Assembly (NCBI GenBank): GCA_910575555.1
Contig: CAJTFX010000004.1
Location: 62,001 to 126,000 of the forward strand
Origin: Lachnospiraceae bacterium
Lineage (GTDB): Bacteria; Bacillota; Clostridia; Lachnospirales; Lachnospiraceae
Direction of reading: 5' to 3'
Length of the DNA stretch: 64,000 nucleotides
Shown: one piece after another, positions 33,452 through 42,740 of the stretch
Layout: every line of letters starts with the position of its first letter
Position numbering within the stretch: position 1 is the first letter of the stretch
Notes under the pieces: generated by a model
Databases searched by the model: none
Told to the model about the DNA's origin: nothing
Seen by the model: the letters and a program-made list of their open reading frames with translations, nothing else
Program-made: the position numbers and the translations under genes

Positions 33452-36400
33452 TTATCGCTTTCTGTGGAATCTCAGTCCTTTTTTACGCTTTCTGAGACTA
33501 TAGGCACAAGCTCCGATGCCTCCAGCTCCTGCTGCCATCAGACCGAACCACAGCCACAGATTGGAAGTATCTCCTGTCTTCGGCACATCCACAGTAATCT
33601 TATCATTATGTACATTGACCGTCAGGGTTTCATCCACTACCAGTTCCACTGTTACAGGATCCGGACGTTTGTACCCTGCACTGACGCTGTCCTCCACTTC
33701 GGTTATCGTATATCTGCCGACACGCAGGTCCTCAATAAAAATTTCACCTCTGGCATCCATTTGGAATGTCTGGTCATAATTGTCCCCAACCACGCGGAAT
33801 GAAAAGCCCTCCACGCGGCCGTCAGAGGAAGTTTTTACAATCTTGAGGTTTCCTCTGTGGGCCTGGTTGTAAAATCCTTTGCCAGCTTCGTTCTCAATCT
33901 CATAAGTTTCCCCATCTGTATCAATCATGGCATAATAAACATTCTCATCCAGATAGAAACCGTCCGGCGCGGTTTTCTCTTTGACAAGCACGCCGCCGTA
34001 AAGCAGGTCACGCATCTCATACTGGCCCGTCTCGGTTTCCTCCATGGTACCCAGAAGCTCATCATGCTTATCAAGTTCTTTGTTCCCATTGACGTCACGG
34101 TATACTTCAAATACAGCCCCGCTCAGCTTATTTTCCGGATAATCTTTGTCAAATTTCGTCAGATGGAGGTTCCCACGGATAAACTCATTGGTAATTTCCA
34201 CCTCAATGACCTGCTCATCCTCATTAATAGCAACAGGGAAAAGCTCCGTGCAAAGTACAAAGCCCTCCGGCTGCTCGATTTCCCGTACCATCCACAGTCC
34301 ATATGGGACATCCTCAAACCGGAAAGAGCCATCCTCATCGGAAGTTGTCACTAAAATTGCAGCCTCTTCTGTAAATTCCTCGGCAGATGGTGCAAACAGG
34401 CCAATCTTGGCCCCGCCTAAGCCTTCCCCATCCTCGTCCAGCTTCTTACCGGATATGGAACCATAAACCAATTCATTGACAATAGGCTCACCGTCATTGG
34501 CTGCAATTGTCACAACTGCCGTGTCCTGATCCCCATATGCAAATACTACAGGATACTTGGCATCACTTAAAAGATAATGCGCATCCGTGCTATGTTCCTT
34601 CAGATAATAACTGCCCAGCGGCAAATCAGTCTTGGCAACGCCCCTGCCGTCTGTATCCACGCTTACAACCTCAAGCAGCCCGTCTGCCGGGATGACAGAA
34701 CCATCTGCAGCAGTAAGATCTTCCGCTGCATACAAGCCAAACGTAATGTTGGCAAGCTCATTGTTATTGCCAATCCCAAATGCTTCGTTCAGCTCCAACG
34801 TCTTCTCCAGACCCAGTTCTACCTTCTGACGTTCATTATAAACGCCGGCGGCTGTTTCCGTCAGGTCAATCTCCTGGCCCGCATAGACCAGTTCCACCTG
34901 ATGCGGCTCTTTGTTCAGCACCATACCGTAAGGAGCTTTTGTTTCAACAATCTCATATTTGCCCAAATACAGTTCTTTGCTGGAAACAGCGCCTCCAGGA
35001 CCGGTTGTAACAGTATCCACCACTTTGCCCTTTTCAGCACGCAAGGTCCCATCCGGCGTAATAATGTCTTCTGCCGCACGAATTTCATAGACTGCCCCCT
35101 CCATGCCGCGGATTTCATAAACCGGCTGGTAAAGGACTTCCACACCATCCTTGTCTGCCCCATCGGATGTCGTGACGGAAGCAAACACTTCGCCGTTCTT
35201 TGCAACAACAATTTTACCCTTCTGCGGCATGTTATGCTTTTCAACTACCACCACATCCTGTGTCCCGTCCACCATGAAAGGAACCGGCTCGCTGTCCAGT
35301 ACATAGCCATAGCAGGTTTCCACCTCAATCAGTTCATACTGGCCATGCGGCAGCTCATTGGGAAGCATCAGCCATCCTTCCTCATTGGTAAAGAACGTGT
35401 TGATTATAACAGGCATCGGGTAATAAATTGTTTCTGCAATCAGTTCACCTGTAGACAGGTCACGGACCTGAAACCCGACACCGGCTGCAGGAATAATTTT
35501 CCCGGTTTCTGCATCATGCTTTTCTACACGGATAAGGCTGGCCTTTGTTATATTGTTCAGGATATAAGAATAGGTCTGATCATCTGTACGGATATATACA
35601 ATGAAATCCGGAATAAATGCCTGTCCTTCCTGCCCCTTTGTCTGGTGTACCACGTAACGTCCATAAGGAAGATCCTTAGAAGCAGCAAACCCGTCTGTAT
35701 CTGTAATCAATATATCGCGTTCGTCCTCTCTTGCCGCATCAAAGCTTCCTGCACTGGCAAGGTAAATCTGGAATTCGGCGCCTTCCTCCGGTTTTTCGAT
35801 AATTCCTTCATGTCCGGGCGCTTCGATATCTTCCGGCGGAATCGGAACGGGTGCAAAAGGATCCGTTTCCGGCTCTGTTTCCGGAACCATCTCCGATTCA
35901 TTATCTTCTGTTGTTTCTTCTGTATCCTGTGACTGCTGCCCATCTGCATCCGTTTCCATATCCGTCTGGGAGTCTTCGCCATTTACGGCTGCTTCTGCGT
36001 CGCTTCCCTCTTCAGCTTCCTGAGACAATGCCTCATCTGCTTCCAATTCCATCCCAGTCTGGGCATCTCCGCCGCTTACTGTGGAAACAGCCTGTAAAAC
36101 TTCGCCGTTTTCCTCCTCTACCGGTTCTGCGCCATTCTCAGACGGCATCTCTGTCTGGGTTTCTACTTTTTCTACATCCTCCAGTTCCGCATCAATATGC
36201 TTAACCAGGCGGATACGCCCCATGATAACCTCTTCGGTAACACCAATAGGAATCTGGTTCAGTTCCTCGGTATAATTACCGGGATCTGCCGGAATCGGGT
36301 AGACTGTTTCATCCAACAGGTATCCCTCGGAAGGGCTGATTTCGCGCAATGTCCAATTGGAGCCGCAGATAAAATAATCACTGATAAAAGAACCTGTTGC

Positions 36401-38053
36401 GTCTGTAGTGTAAGATGCCACCAGCTCATCGCCCCGGTACACGCCATATACCGCCCCTGCAAGGCTGGCATCCCCCTGGGCATATCCGGTCTTCCGGTCT
36501 GTCTTAGTCACTTCTACACGGAATTTTTTCAGGATATTAGTGAAACTGCGCTTGGTGACGACATTCCACTGGACAGGCGCCGTCTGGGCAGCCGGAACCA
36601 CATACCGGACAGGGGTATTGACCTCTTCCAAAGTATATGGGGCGCCTCCGCTGATCAGCACATTTTCAAAACGGGCCACACCGGACGCATCTGTTACGGC
36701 ATACTCATCCACAGGCAGCCCCGACAGGGACGTGCCATAGAGATGGAATGTCATATCCTGCACAAATTGATCCTCTGATGTCTTGATGACCTCCAGCGAA
36801 CCACGTTTCAGCTTATTATTAAAAGTTACGGTAGAAGTCTGCCCGCTGACAATCGTGACTCTCTGGGATTTCTGAGGCTCATATCTGTCAATGTCCTGCT
36901 CCGTTACCGTATAGGTGCCCGGCATAAGCTCGACGTCCACAGTACCGTCTGCTTTTGTCTTCACTGTTTTGTCCACGCCGTTTCCGGTAATATGAAAACT
37001 GATATTGGATACGACGCCATCCTCAGAAGTCTTGCGGATACGTCCAGTTCCATAAGTTTCCGTATCGACCTTCACATAGAATACAACCGGATCATCAGCT
37101 CCGCACAGCATTGTCTGGAATCCGACACGTCCCCAGATCAGCATATCATTTCCGACTCCCGGAACATTTTTCTGGACAGTGAGCGATGCCGGACTGGTGA
37201 GCATACGGCTGCTGGTAAAGGTATACTTGTTCCCACTGCGGCTCACACTGATGCCGCTGCCGCCGGAAAACTTCAAATCCGCCCTGGTATTGTTCGTATC
37301 CGTCAAAGTAAGGGAATACTTTTTTGTTTCCGGATTGTATTTTAAGGTATGGACCTGCGCAGAGCTGCTCCTGTCGGAAGCAAAACTGGGTATCGTCGCA
37401 TGCTGCGCCATCTGAGCCAGAATCCAGTCATAGCATTGCTTTGCTGGACGGCCATCAATCGTGCGCAGATAATTGTCCCCACGGATTCCTGCCGGGCTGG
37501 GATGCAGATCCTGCGGACTGGTCCTTAACTGCTGCTGGTATTCCCATATGAGGATCTGCGTCGCAATTGCATAATCATCCTCATTGGTCCCCTGTACCGG
37601 CGAACCTTTTCCTGGCTGCCATCCATAGACGCTGGTGAGCATGATCCCATACTGAGCGGCATACGGAAGGTTCTGAAAATATGAACTGTTTTTTCCACTC
37701 TGGGAAGTATAGCCGTTTGTGGATGTCCCATAAGCAATGCCGGACTCAACGCAATATACCTGGCGTTCCTCTGAGCCGTTTGAAATCATATATTTCCTTC
37801 TGGGATTCCCGCCTGAGCTGGTCCTTACAGTCGTATTCCCGTTGCTGTCATACACCAGATAGCTGTAGCTATCCGCTGAATAATAATAATCCCCGTCGGA
37901 GCCTACAAAATTGCCCCCATAATGGGAAGAAACCGTCTGTCCCTCAGACGGCGAAAAAGCAAAAACCGTTGTCGGTATGACGCCAACAACGGTCAAAATA
38001 GAAAGGAACAACGCCAGCAGACGCTTTCCTCTTTTTCTGAATAAATGTTTCAT
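33452..38053 (-). CDS. Giant thioester/Cna-B (SpaA-type) adhesin with VPKTG sorting signal
   Basis: 1,533 residues from ATG 38051-38053 (AAAGGAAGG upstream). Signal peptide, then a thioester (TQXA-type) domain: VYCVESGIAYG supplies the Cys and YAIATQILIWEY the Thr-Gln, which together form the covalent host-binding bond. About ten SpaA/Cna-B isopeptide domains follow, each with an E-box (YTVTEQD, WTLREISPSEGY, YEIVETKAPYGM, WMVREIEQPEGF, VLVKEKTAPDGF, YTITEVED). An acidic Glu/Thr/Asp-rich linker lies near residues 640-760. The C-terminus has VPKTGD, a hydrophobic helix and KRKK tail. It should be anchored to the wall by a sortase, but no sortase gene is in the window. Function: adhesion or mating-pair contact. 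Confidence 0.93.
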   Translation of the reverse strand: MKHLFRKRGKRLLALFLSILTVVGVIPTTVFAFSPSEGQTVSSHYGGNFVGSDGDYYYSADSYSYLVYDSNGNTTVRTSSGGNPRRKYMISNGSEERQVYCVESGIAYGTSTNGYTSQSGKNSSYFQNLPYAAQYGIMLTSVYGWQPGKGSPVQGTNEDDYAIATQILIWEYQQQLRTSPQDLHPSPAGIRGDNYLRTIDGRPAKQCYDWILAQMAQHATIPSFASDRSSSAQVHTLKYNPETKKYSLTLTDTNNTRADLKFSGGSGISVSRSGNKYTFTSSRMLTSPASLTVQKNVPGVGNDMLIWGRVGFQTMLCGADDPVVFYVKVDTETYGTGRIRKTSEDGVVSNISFHITGNGVDKTVKTKADGTVDVELMPGTYTVTEQDIDRYEPQKSQRVTIVSGQTSTVTFNNKLKRGSLEVIKTSEDQFVQDMTFHLYGTSLSGLPVDEYAVTDASGVARFENVLISGGAPYTLEEVNTPVRYVVPAAQTAPVQWNVVTKRSFTNILKKFRVEVTKTDRKTGYAQGDASLAGAVYGVYRGDELVASYTTDATGSFISDYFICGSNWTLREISPSEGYLLDETVYPIPADPGNYTEELNQIPIGVTEEVIMGRIRLVKHIDAELEDVEKVETQTEMPSENGAEPVEEENGEVLQAVSTVSGGDAQTGMELEADEALSQEAEEGSDAEAAVNGEDSQTDMETDADGQQSQDTEETTEDNESEMVPETEPETDPFAPVPIPPEDIEAPGHEGIIEKPEEGAEFQIYLASAGSFDAAREDERDILITDTDGFAASKDLPYGRYVVHQTKGQEGQAFIPDFIVYIRTDDQTYSYILNNITKASLIRVEKHDAETGKIIPAAGVGFQVRDLSTGELIAETIYYPMPVIINTFFTNEEGWLMLPNELPHGQYELIEVETCYGYVLDSEPVPFMVDGTQDVVVVEKHNMPQKGKIVVAKNGEVFASVTTSDGADKDGVEVLYQPVYEIRGMEGAVYEIRAAEDIITPDGTLRAEKGKVVDTVTTGPGGAVSSKELYLGKYEIVETKAPYGMVLNKEPHQVELVYAGQEIDLTETAAGVYNERQKVELGLEKTLELNEAFGIGNNNELANITFGLYAAEDLTAADGSVIPADGLLEVVSVDTDGRGVAKTDLPLGSYYLKEHSTDAHYLLSDAKYPVVFAYGDQDTAVVTIAANDGEPIVNELVYGSISGKKLDEDGEGLGGAKIGLFAPSAEEFTEEAAILVTTSDEDGSFRFEDVPYGLWMVREIEQPEGFVLCTELFPVAINEDEQVIEVEITNEFIRGNLHLTKFDKDYPENKLSGAVFEVYRDVNGNKELDKHDELLGTMEETETGQYEMRDLLYGGVLVKEKTAPDGFYLDENVYYAMIDTDGETYEIENEAGKGFYNQAHRGNLKIVKTSSDGRVEGFSFRVVGDNYDQTFQMDARGEIFIEDLRVGRYTITEVEDSVSAGYKRPDPVTVELVVDETLTVNVHNDKITVDVPKTGDTSNLWLWFGLMAAGAGGIGACAYSLRKRKKGLRFHRKR

Positions 38054-38084
38054 ATAGGTAAACCTTCCTTTCGTTTTCAGGCAC

Positions 38085-38123
38085 AAAAAAAAGCTCCCTG
38101 CAAAAACAGAGAGCCCTTTTTTT
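38085..38123 (-). terminator. Rho-independent terminator before the adhesin gene
   Basis: Minus strand: GCTCTCTG / CAGGGAGC-type stem (one mismatch) followed by TTTTTTT, just after the lipoprotein gene stop. Confidence 0.8.
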
Positions 38124-38136
38124 CACCTATTTGGTT

Positions 38137-38964
38137 TTAGTATAAGAAATAAAATGTATAACTTCCTCCCCCATTATCCTGCACGTAAATCGTGAAGCTG
38201 GTTAACTGCGCTCCCCCATAGGAGCCAATTATAGAAGGCATGGATGTTACATAGTCCTTTAGCGCCCGTTTCAGGTTATCTCCCTGAAAAGATTCGGATG
38301 CTGTAACCGGAGCTGCCCAGGAGCAGGTATCCGGCGTACAAGGGATACCGTCATCCTCCGTAATATGTGCAAGGCCCATGGACTGCCCAATCGCAATCAG
38401 CTCTGCCCGGATGGCATTTGCGTCAAAGGCAAAATCATAGATAGTTTTTGGTATTTCCGGTTGGGCAGGCGGCTGTACCGGTTCTTCCGGGACGATAGGT
38501 TCCGGCTCCGGCTGCTGTGTTACTGCAGGCGGTTCGGCAGGCGGCTCCACTGCTGGTTGTTCTGCGGGCGTTTCCGGCGCCTCCGGCTCTTCCGCCACTT
38601 TGACAGACTCATTTTGATTTGCTTCTGAAGATGCCGCTGCCGCCTGGGAATCCTCCCCTGACCGGCTGCTGCTTTCCTGCTGCTTCACAGCAACACTCTC
38701 CTCTGCCTTTTGAGGAGCGGCTGAAGTTTTGCTTCCTTCACTGTTTTTGTTCCGGTCTGAGTTATCCGCCAATTTAAGTTCTGTCTTCTTCAGTTCCGGG
38801 ATCTTAGGCCGATTTTTGGAATCAGTCTCGGATTTCTCTTCGTATTCCGGACACCGGGTATCTTTTTCTTCTGAAGGTACGAGAGTTTCAGCCGAATCTG
38901 ACGCAGCGCAGGCGCCAAGAAGCAATAATCCCAGCAATACAATAAATACACGAATTTTTTTCAT
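38137..38964 (-). CDS. Lipoprotein with Pro/Glu-rich linker
   Basis: 275 residues. Signal II peptide with lipobox LLGACAAS (Cys near residue 19). A long Pro/Glu/Ser-rich linker (residues 25-175), then a 95-residue C-terminal domain IYDFAFDANAIRAELIAIGQSMGL...TCSWAAPVTASESFQGDNLKRALKDYVTSM ending FTIYVQDNGGGSYTFYFLY. The layout (lipid anchor, spacer, small domain) is that of a surface-displayed factor at the membrane. Located between the adhesin and transfer genes. No known family. Confidence 0.8.
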   Translation of the reverse strand: MKKIRVFIVLLGLLLLGACAASDSAETLVPSEEKDTRCPEYEEKSETDSKNRPKIPELKKTELKLADNSDRNKNSEGSKTSAAPQKAEESVAVKQQESSSRSGEDSQAAAASSEANQNESVKVAEEPEAPETPAEQPAVEPPAEPPAVTQQPEPEPIVPEEPVQPPAQPEIPKTIYDFAFDANAIRAELIAIGQSMGLAHITEDDGIPCTPDTCSWAAPVTASESFQGDNLKRALKDYVTSMPSIIGSYGGAQLTSFTIYVQDNGGGSYTFYFLY

Positions 38965-39026
38965 AAAGCATTCCTCCAGTCATCGTTTATTTATATTACA
39001 CGATACAAACTGCAGGAATACAACGC

Positions 39027-39440
39027 CTATCCTGTAAGCTTACCAAACCCGCGGTCTGCCTCATCGACGCACCGGTCAAGAATCTCAAAAAAACGCTGTG
39101 GTTCCATCTCAGTATCCAGCCAGTGCGTTGCACGGTAGGAATAACACCCAACTTCATCGTTAATGGCATGGCTTCCAAGAATACTTCTCAGATTCAGTTC
39201 ATTGGTCATCTGCCGCTGCTTTGCTGTGCTTGGTTTTGCAAGCGCTTTTGCCAGACAGAATACCATCAGCGGATGCAGCTCTGAAAAAGAAATCTGCAGA
39301 AAATAACCATGATAGTCTGTCATAAGAGAAGCGCCATCTTCTTCTGCAGCAGTAAGCTGTGTCAGGACCATTTTCCGGGTACGCACAGCAGTCTCCCTGC
39401 GGTGCTGCTGTTCGGCGGCACTCAGGTCACAATGGGTCAT
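39027..39440 (-). CDS. Hypothetical ICE protein (137 aa)
   Basis: From ATG 39438-39440 with ribosome site AAAGGGGGTGAGG; a longer frame upstream overlaps the S1-domain gene without a ribosome site. Soluble, largely helical: MTHCDLSAAEQQHRRETAVRTRKMVLTQL, then LHPLMVFCLAKALAKPSTAKQRQM and GCYSYRATHWLDTEMEPQRFFEILDRCV. Probably co-transcribed with the S1-domain gene 40 bases upstream. No domain recognised. Confidence 0.65.
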   Translation of the reverse strand: MTHCDLSAAEQQHRRETAVRTRKMVLTQLTAAEEDGASLMTDYHGYFLQISFSELHPLMVFCLAKALAKPSTAKQRQMTNELNLRSILGSHAINDEVGCYSYRATHWLDTEMEPQRFFEILDRCVDEADRGFGKLTG

Positions 39441-39480
39441 TGGCCTCACCCCCTTTCTTTCTGTAAATGGTAAAAACCAG

Positions 39481-40758
39481 TTACCTGGCTGCTGCAATAT
39501 GAGTGATTGCTCCCCATATCCGATTGGAATCGTTGTTGATTCCCAGGATACGGACGGTAACGCGGGAACCCCTGGGCGGCCTGCCACGTTTCGGATAACT
39601 GCAGAGGCAGTCGATGCCCCCGTCCAGCGCTACAAACACACCATTGGTGTCTACCATACTCACCGTACCCACATAACGGTTCCCGACAGAGTACCTGCGC
39701 AGAGCCTTCTCATAAGGATTTTCTCCCGCCTGCTTCACAGAAGCCGTTGCCTTAATCTGGTTACGGTCACTGCGGTCAACCTCCAGAACCTTCACCAGAA
39801 TACGCTGTCCCGGCTGGAAATAGGCTGCCGCATCCATCCACCTCTGATAGCTCAGTTCCCTGAGCGGAATGTAAATCTCCAGACCGAACAGATCTACAAA
39901 GATGCCTGCACGGATAGCGGATACGATTCTGGCTTCTGCGCATACGCCGGAGTACAGCAGGTTATTCCCATCCCTGTCCGTGCCGAGATAATAGGCTTTC
40001 CTTTTGGATTTCATCGCCTCAAGGCGGCTTGCTACTGCCAGACCGGATTTGGGATCAATGCCTTTGACAATATAATCCACTTCAGCGCCCAGCCGCTTGG
40101 TAAGCATATAATGCAGAACATCCTCCGGAAGCCTCCCTCGGTAATCCGCTGGGGGCTCCACAGCTTCCTCTGCAGGAATCATCACCTTGAACTCACCATG
40201 ATAAATGACTGCAAGCGAACGGCTGGGATTATCGGCCGGACGTTCCACGCCCTGGATGGTGCCTGTCAGGATACGGCCTGTTTTCTGTGACTCAAGTAAG
40301 TCGAGAAGGTCATTTTTCGCCTTGTCTGCTTCAGTCTCGACGGTCGGCCGCTCATCAATGGACACCACCGGCTTGGATCTGGCAGAAGCCCTCCTTTTCC
40401 GGGGCTTAGGCGTCTCCTCGACGCCGTCGCCGGCATCCTTATGATCAGAATGTGCTTCTGTGTCAGACTCAGACGGTTTTTCCGCGGTCTTCTTACGCCC
40501 GCGGGCCTTTTTTGACTCTTCCGTTTCAGTCTGGGACAAAGCCCCTTCGTCATCTGCTTTGGCATTAAGATCTGCTGAATTCTCAACCGTTTCTGTCATT
40601 TCTGTTTCAGTCTGGGGAGGCGGGCTCTCTGCAGTAATTGCATCATGCATCTCCTCTCTGTCCATCTCCTCCAGTTCCGGATTCATCTCGGTCTGGGGAG
40701 CTGCTTCCTCCATCGGAGTCTGCTCCTCCGAAAGAACTTCCTGTTTCTTTGTTGCCAT
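39481..40758 (-). CDS. S1 RNA-binding domain protein of the conjugation region
   Basis: 425 residues. The first 150 are acidic, disordered, and carry repeated Gln-Thr-Glu phrases (APQTEMNPE, PPQTETEMTE, LSQTETEES). The rest has two S1-like OB folds, one around SGVCAEARIVSAIRAGIFVDLFGLEIYIPLREL, the other around VGNRYVGTVSMVDTNGVFVALDGGIDCLC. Such proteins occur next to VirD4 on clostridial ICEs; role unknown, perhaps nucleic-acid binding during transfer. Confidence 0.82.
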   Translation of the reverse strand: MATKKQEVLSEEQTPMEEAAPQTEMNPELEEMDREEMHDAITAESPPPQTETEMTETVENSADLNAKADDEGALSQTETEESKKARGRKKTAEKPSESDTEAHSDHKDAGDGVEETPKPRKRRASARSKPVVSIDERPTVETEADKAKNDLLDLLESQKTGRILTGTIQGVERPADNPSRSLAVIYHGEFKVMIPAEEAVEPPADYRGRLPEDVLHYMLTKRLGAEVDYIVKGIDPKSGLAVASRLEAMKSKRKAYYLGTDRDGNNLLYSGVCAEARIVSAIRAGIFVDLFGLEIYIPLRELSYQRWMDAAAYFQPGQRILVKVLEVDRSDRNQIKATASVKQAGENPYEKALRRYSVGNRYVGTVSMVDTNGVFVALDGGIDCLCSYPKRGRPPRGSRVTVRILGINNDSNRIWGAITHIAAAR

Positions 40759-40810
40759 AAAAAATCCTCCTTCTTAAATACAATAGAATCCCGGATTCTA
40801 TTATTATGAA

Positions 40811-42688
40811 TTAAAATTCAGCCGGCGGTTTTGCCGAACTGTATAAGCTTTTTCTGCGAGCCGGCTTTTTCTCTTTTTCCGGCTCTGCCTGCCAATCAGA
40901 CTCATCGGGAACCGGCACGGTATATACCGGTGCAGCGACGGACGGACAGTAATCCATCACAGATGTCTTTATCATCTGCTTGGCCATGGGGTGCTTTGTG
41001 TAATCCAGCTTGTTCAGTCTGAGTATATTGCAGCCACGTATGATACAGAGCATCTCCTCGTTGGGCAATCTCAGAACCTCATCCGGAGTCAGCAGCTTCC
41101 TGCGCCCCTGGCCCTCCGTCTGTCGGTATTGCGGAATCACCTGTGCAACCGCAATTGTTTTCCTTACTGTCATAGTAGAATTGATTTCAATACTCATGTC
41201 CCCGCTGCGGTCTGAGAAGTATTTCGCGGTCACATCATCCGTGCATCCCAACATCAGCTGGATGTCACAGTTGCCGATAATTTCGGACCACAGATTATTT
41301 GGATACCGGTTCTGCAGCTGGCCAAGGCTCTGCACCGCCAGCATGACCCGTATATCCCTGGAACGGATGACGCTTAAAGACCTTGCAAAATCCGATCCGT
41401 CCTCCGCACCGCCGATACGTCCCACATTGTTAAACTCATCCAGTATGAGATTGACAGGCACATCGCAGCGGCCGCCCCTGCAGCTGTCTGCATAGCGGGT
41501 CAGTCTTATGAACAAGAATGAAAAAAAGAGCGATGACAGGAACGCCATCGTGGCATCCTGGTCGCTCAGGATAATAAAATATGCACTTTTCTGCCTGCCC
41601 GGCGCCGACAGGTCGATATCCGAGCGGCTGGTAATTTTTTTGACTGCATCGTTCTGCAGTACCTGCAGGCGGGTTCCAAGTCCCAGTATAATACCGGAAC
41701 GGACCGTATCGCTGGACTGGGAAAACAGATTAAACGGCGCCTTTGCCGGATGGTCCAGCGGCAGTTTCTCAAACAGGGCCGTCAGCTGGCGCTCACTGTT
41801 CTGCGTCAGCATCTGATATACCGCCGGAAGATTTTTCATTTCCGGACTGCGGCTCCTATCCTGGTCAATCATCAAAATCAGTGCCTTCAGCAAACTGCCC
41901 TCGCCATTATCCCAGAAATGATCGCCTTTGCCGGAACTGGTGTTTCCGATAATAACATTGGTCAGCACCTGCGCCATCAGCGTATCCCCATTTAAGTCTG
42001 ACATGCAATTCCATGAGTCGCCATGCTCAGGGTTTACCAGGTTAAAAACCTTGACCCCATACCCATTCTGGCGGTAAAGCTCTGCGGTATCCGCATAAAG
42101 CTCTCCTTTTGGATCTGTAATCACGACAGATTCCTGCCGCTTCAGAGCCTGGAATAAGGCATTCCGGATAATGGCTCTGGATTTCATGGTACCGGATGCG
42201 CCGAAAATAGCAATATGACGGTTGAGTCTGGTATCTTTGGGCATACAAACAGCATTTCCTTTATACTCACCCAGAATCACACCTTCTGCCTTCGCTGGCG
42301 CCGTCACCTCCAGAACTGTCTTTATCTCCTTTTCCTCCATCCAGGAAGCAGTGCCGTAGGCGCCGCTGCTGCTGGTCTTGAAGCCTCTTGGATCATAGCT
42401 CTTTCCGTCAAACTTATCATGAAGCCTCACATACAGAACCACCGCCCCGCCAGCCATCAAGATTGCAGCCATCCCTTTGAGACCGTTTACAGTAAATGCC
42501 TGCGGGATGCAGGCCAACGGGTTCCAGTCTACTGGTTCCATTTCAACCTGGCCGACAAACCCATCTGCCGCCATCCAGTCCATATAATTTCCAAGCAATT
42601 GGCCAAGCATTCCGCCAAGATACAACAGCGCTGCGCATCCCAGTATGGCAGCAGCGATTATGGCAGCCTTTCTCTTTTTATCTGCCAA
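40811..42688 (-). CDS. VirD4/TraG-type coupling protein
   Basis: 625 residues starting at TTG 42686-42688, which has a very strong AAAGGAGGAG ribosome site; the frame upstream lacks one. Two N-terminal membrane helices, then Walker A FGASGTMKSR and Walker B VPVNLILDEFNNVG, plus the TraG-type LTPDEVLRLP block. Delivers the relaxase-DNA complex to the T4SS. Length is normal for Gram-positive ICE coupling proteins. No relaxase gene is near; it must be encoded left of the window or elsewhere. Confidence 0.93.
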   Translation of the reverse strand: MADKKRKAAIIAAAILGCAALLYLGGMLGQLLGNYMDWMAADGFVGQVEMEPVDWNPLACIPQAFTVNGLKGMAAILMAGGAVVLYVRLHDKFDGKSYDPRGFKTSSSGAYGTASWMEEKEIKTVLEVTAPAKAEGVILGEYKGNAVCMPKDTRLNRHIAIFGASGTMKSRAIIRNALFQALKRQESVVITDPKGELYADTAELYRQNGYGVKVFNLVNPEHGDSWNCMSDLNGDTLMAQVLTNVIIGNTSSGKGDHFWDNGEGSLLKALILMIDQDRSRSPEMKNLPAVYQMLTQNSERQLTALFEKLPLDHPAKAPFNLFSQSSDTVRSGIILGLGTRLQVLQNDAVKKITSRSDIDLSAPGRQKSAYFIILSDQDATMAFLSSLFFSFLFIRLTRYADSCRGGRCDVPVNLILDEFNNVGRIGGAEDGSDFARSLSVIRSRDIRVMLAVQSLGQLQNRYPNNLWSEIIGNCDIQLMLGCTDDVTAKYFSDRSGDMSIEINSTMTVRKTIAVAQVIPQYRQTEGQGRRKLLTPDEVLRLPNEEMLCIIRGCNILRLNKLDYTKHPMAKQMIKTSVMDYCPSVAAPVYTVPVPDESDWQAEPEKEKKPARRKSLYSSAKPPAEF

Positions 42689-42740
42689 ATAAACTCCTCC
42701 TTTCCTTATGGCTACACATACTTCCGGGCATGACGGAATA

